The notes beneath the pieces are model-generated. The model had not been told where the DNA came from. It did not search any database and saw only the letters and a list, made by a program, of their open reading frames with translations. The translations under genes and the position numbers were made by a program. A DNA stretch of 64,000 nt, from the NCBI RefSeq assembly GCF_000764305.2, contig NW_025947752.1, forward strand, positions 295,953-359,952. Direction: 5' to 3'. Positions 60,263 through 64,000 of this stretch are shown one piece after another (the first letter of the stretch is position 1; each line of letters starts with the position of its first letter). This DNA comes from Hyalella azteca (taxonomy: Eukaryota > Arthropoda > Malacostraca > Amphipoda > Hyalellidae).

Positions 60263-61134
60263 TTTTTGCCAATATACGTACCCCCGACATTGCAATGTAC
60301 ATACATTATGTGTAACCAATCACAGGTGCGTGTAAGCATCCCACTTGTGTGGTATCACAAGTGCCAAGACTTCATCGAGGTAATGTTGAGTAATTAGTTC
60401 TATCTACCAGTTGGCCAACTAATACCTCAATAATAACGTCTAAATTGGCCACTGATAGTTACGCTTACGTTTGAATTTTGTAACGCAAGCGGATTTAAAC
60501 GAAAGTTCGATTGGGTCCCTATAACTGTTCGTGAGCAACACATTAAACGGGCTCACAAATGCACACTTTGCGTGGGCCTCAGTGAAAATACATCGGTGCC
60601 ACGTCCTTTTGTCTACCTTTGAAACGCTGACGCCTTGGTATGGTTTGTTTGTTTAGTTTAGTTGATTCAATCCTAGTATCAAACGGATTTCAGGAGAGCA
60701 AAAACTGTTTACTAAAACTAGTGCAAACAAATAATCAAGCCTATTTCATGCACTGTCAACTGCACGAGTTTCAGGAATAACTTATTCTTTTGAGCTTATG
60801 AATCGATAATGTGAAGGGACCTCAAAAATATTCGATCTATTTTTCATTTAAAATAATTTAAAAAAACTTGCTTGTTCTACCATGGTTTTATATCCTTTAT
60901 GAGCCAGAACTTTTATAATAATAATCAGTTCATCAGTCTTCGGAAGCCCTGGCCTTATTGAGACAATTAACCTTGTGATGATGCAATGTTTAACAGGAAA
61001 TTGTGCGAGGTGTTCGTTATCTTCTAATACGCTGTTGGCCCTTCTATTATCAAGAACCTCTATTGGCAGGTTTAATGGGCGTACCTAGAATAATTGTAAG
61101 GCGGGTGGAAGTTGAAGTTGAGAATAAGAAAATA
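60263..61134. other. Copy-B-specific segment between duplication blocks
   Basis: About 870 bp without visible similarity to the corresponding part of copy A (44816-46900). If the mariner is removed from copy A the spacing would be nearly equal (about 908 bp), but the sequences do not align by eye. No gene recognised. Confidence 0.4.
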
Positions 61135-64000
61135 GGTGCGAGAAAACACGATGAAAACACATTCACGCTAAATAGTAGTTGCCAGCTAAATCATAAAACA
61201 AAGAACTTATTAATTACCAAACCTAATCTTACACTTCATCTCAAGCATATACCTTGGTAGAATTTATTCCTCATCAAAAGGAAACCATTCGCATGCAACT
61301 CATAACTGATGGTCCCACGAACGACGCCCGCGACTCCAATTTCGGTTCTGTGATTAAACAACGTGGCTTCATGTCCGAAGTTTTTTAACCATTCCATCTT
61401 ACAAAAGTCAATTTCTAAAATTGCTGCGTGGATTTCAGTTTAATATAATATAGAATTTGTTATTGCTGTGCCTCCAGACAGCAATACTTAGTTGTTCTTT
61501 AGAATGACTTGATACACTATCTTAAGTTAATGGAACATATTCTTTCTCCATTTCCCACACAGAGAGAAAATTTCGGGCCCTAGGGCGTCTCAGCAAGTGA
61601 GACACCCATTAGGTGTCTCAACTGAACTCTCAACTATGAAGCACTTGCAACGCATCTTCTCATCATTAGGCAATTTATTCAAGAAAACTTCTTAGAATAC
61701 TTCTTAACTTCACAATTTCACAAAAATTATAGAGAAAATAAGCAAACCGAATGAAAAACTAGTTTTCATTACTGTTCAAATGAAAATGGAACTCGTTTAG
61801 AACTCAAGTGGAACTAACGCTCGTGCGTTCGTGTATACATTTTCCGGTTTTGGGCGTCAAATACGGCATAGCTCAGAAGTATATAGTGTTGTATCGTGCG
61901 TTATAATCTTCCTTTCAAACTATTGTTTAACAATTTTTCCTTGCAAACATTCTGCAGATTTGTCATACAAAAAAATATCTTCAACCTCCTAATATCACTG
62001 CAGCTTGTGTCTTTGTGAAATAAGGTTCGTATCGTTGCTCTTCAAAGTTTATTCGAGTCAGCATTCCCACTTGCCGAATTTTTATATTTGTTGTGGGGTC
62101 GAGGGTTGGTTGAACGCTTACTCCAAAGTTACAACTCTGAGAAGCATGCATATAATAAACGGCCACAAATCAGAACTCCTCAACAAGAAAGTATGGAAAA
62201 CAAAGCTCTACGAGAAGTTGAATTTTCTGCAAAGATGGACGAGTAACAAAATAATCTCAACAAACTTACTTGGAGTACAAATGGATTAAATTTCAAATAA
62301 GTATTTGAGCGCTGACTTGGTAAGCTTTGGCATCTGACTGTAGGGTACGAGGGTAGTTGCAAGTATTGATGGTCTCAATATACAGAAGAAAAAAAAAATA
62401 CAACGGAAGTTAGGTCAAAAGTTGGCATGGAGCTTCCCGAGGACATTTCTTGCTCGTGTGATTCCTATCTGGTGGCGGGAAGTGCAGGGACTTGACGGCT
62501 AATAAGGCCAGTCATTACGCCGGCCAAAGTGTTTTAGTGGGCCACAAATAACTCCACGGTGTCCCCTCACCAAATATCGTTATAGGACTCACGCCAACCA
62601 AGTGTTCATCAAGAATATTTCCCCTTGCAAGAGCTTATGAACAAGAAACCAAGGCTATGAGAAGTGGACTCTCGAGATATTTTTTCTCCACGTTCTATCA
62701 TTATAATACTCAAAACTCATTCGTTAGATTATCTTTTCAGCTCTTTCGGGTATGCTTACCGTTTATATATTATTTCTTTTTTGTTTTTCTGCCGAACTGA
62801 AAGTTATGAGTATAGTTATAAACATATAAAATTTTCTTTCGCTATCACTATATCTCAGTAAATTTTAATTTCTCTGACGGAATTGAAGTTTATTTTCCCA
62901 CATTAGACTTCTGTAAGTCGATATATTTAAATAATTACTCGATTACCAGATTTTATATAGCTGAACATAAAATAAAATGACTTATTTTCGAATCACATCT
63001 CGAATTAAAAAATCATTCATTAAACTGTGAAGTTCAAAATCCGAAACATTAATTTGTGCGCATAAATAGCATTTTAGTAAGGCGTTGCTGTACAAAGTTT
63101 TTTATCCTCTATATTGCCAAGACTTCAACACCCGACGTGTTATGCAAGACTTTTTCGGCCGCCTCTTATCGTCCGTGTTTGCATGCATAAGCTCTATTTA
63201 TTTTGGGGTGGAAAATTCTAGTAGATAAACACTAACATAAATTCATTGAACTTTTTTCAAATAACGATGCACCGTTGACCAAATGTGAGTCATCTTGACC
63301 AAGTTTGGCCCGGAAAAAGTATTAACAATAGTGACAGTATGTGACAGTATGTTGCTGATTGTAAGAAAAAATTACTTACAATCAGCAATATAATAGTGAC
63401 GGTATGTGACAATAAATATGACAATAAATATAATATAAATGTGACAATAAATATAATAAATAATACCGTCATAAATAAATATAACGGTATCTGGATAATA
63501 CGACCCGTCCATTATTCTTAGTGCACTCGAGTTGATCATAGTTACGGATAAACTTCTCCGTATTAGTTCTTTAATCTGTCATGTAAATTTCTTATTTTTA
63601 GGGGAGTTACTTTAAGTGAACTTTGGAAAGGTTTTAGTCATTATCAATTGAATACCAAACCTGATAAATTTTTAGTGATCTGATATTGAATCATCGTGAT
63701 CGTCAACCCATACATCTCATTCATAATCGGCACGCATCAAGTGAATTACATCTTTACATGATGTATAACTAATTATAAGCAAAAAAGAAATGAACTGCTT
63801 TTAAGTTTGCTTTCATTTAAGTGGCTTTTGTTGATTTTATTAACTCATTGCGTTGCGTAGTAACTATGCAGGACTAGTATTTCATCCGTAATACCCCCAG
63901 ACATTTACTGATGTAACAAAATTTTTGTCTTCACATTGTCACAATATACGACCTTCAACGAATTGTTACTCCAAAATAAAGCAGAATTCATGCGCACGAA
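61135..64000. repeat. Large duplication, copy B, block 2 (runs to the window edge)
   Basis: Counterpart of 46901-49122. Segments: 61135-61311 identical to copy A; 61312-62043 diverged; 62044-62740 present only here; 62741-62978 diverged; 62979-64000 nearly identical at a constant offset of 14878. The match continues to the last base, so the true end lies outside the window. Confidence 0.95.
62044..62740. other. 697-bp segment present only in copy B
   Basis: Copy A has about 12 bp at this point (47853-47864). The segment shows no clear terminal inverted repeat. Forward and reverse frames inside (for example 62005-62289) carry no known motif. It is an insertion in B or a deletion in A. Confidence 0.7.

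Noticed and set aside
61003..61260. 85-residue forward frame in copy B
   Set aside because: It spans the edge between copy-B-specific sequence and the duplicated block, so its second half is just shared duplicate DNA.

Overview
The window looks like nuclear DNA of an animal, most likely an arthropod and perhaps a crustacean. It is AT-rich. Coding sequence is sparse and split by introns with ordinary GT..AG borders. Long stretches are non-coding, with many tandem repeats and decayed transposons of metazoan families: mariner, hAT, a PIF/Harbinger- or piggyBac-like family, a LINE and tRNA-like SINEs. The arthropod placement rests on transposon types and general character, not on a species marker. 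There are no operons, no CRISPR and no bacterial-style genes, and I found no intact virus or toxin gene. Two single N bases (23042 and 46899) show this is a draft assembly.

Layout. 1-12.3 kb is mostly non-coding. It holds a 458-bp tandem duplication, a degenerate ~126-bp satellite-like array, a 14-bp minisatellite, a diverged tandem pair near 7.3 kb, a SINE-like element and a pair of 123-bp direct repeats. 13.2-25.7 kb is the most gene-like part. GC-rich patches at 13.2 and 14.0 kb are followed by a few coding-like exons (14.9, 17.9 and 18.4 kb), a complete non-autonomous hAT element, LINE fragments inserted in a minisatellite, a RING plus B-box (TRIM-like) coding exon at 22.6 kb, and a phase-consistent spliced gene of unknown function at 24.2-25.5 kb. 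27.9-31.2 kb holds a decayed multi-segment coding sequence interrupted by one of two related MADF-coding elements. 31-44 kb is mostly non-coding with small direct repeats and a SINE-like copy. 44.3-64 kb is dominated by a large diverged duplication (44311-49122 against 59762-64000). Copy A carries a dead DD37D mariner. A separate palindromic MITE lies between the copies at 56.2 kb.

Functional picture. The only confident cellular gene is the RING/B-box exon, probably part of an E3 ubiquitin ligase, and it is cut short at an N. The 157-residue product downstream may be a separate gene or the 3' part of the same locus. Everything else is mobile-element debris or repeats.

The item most worth a second look is the duplication. 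Its copies are about 85-90% similar over much of their length, yet become virtually identical at a sharp boundary (48101/62979) for at least 1022 bp, up to the window edge. That is either a recent conversion tract or an assembly artefact. I found no clear new multi-gene system.
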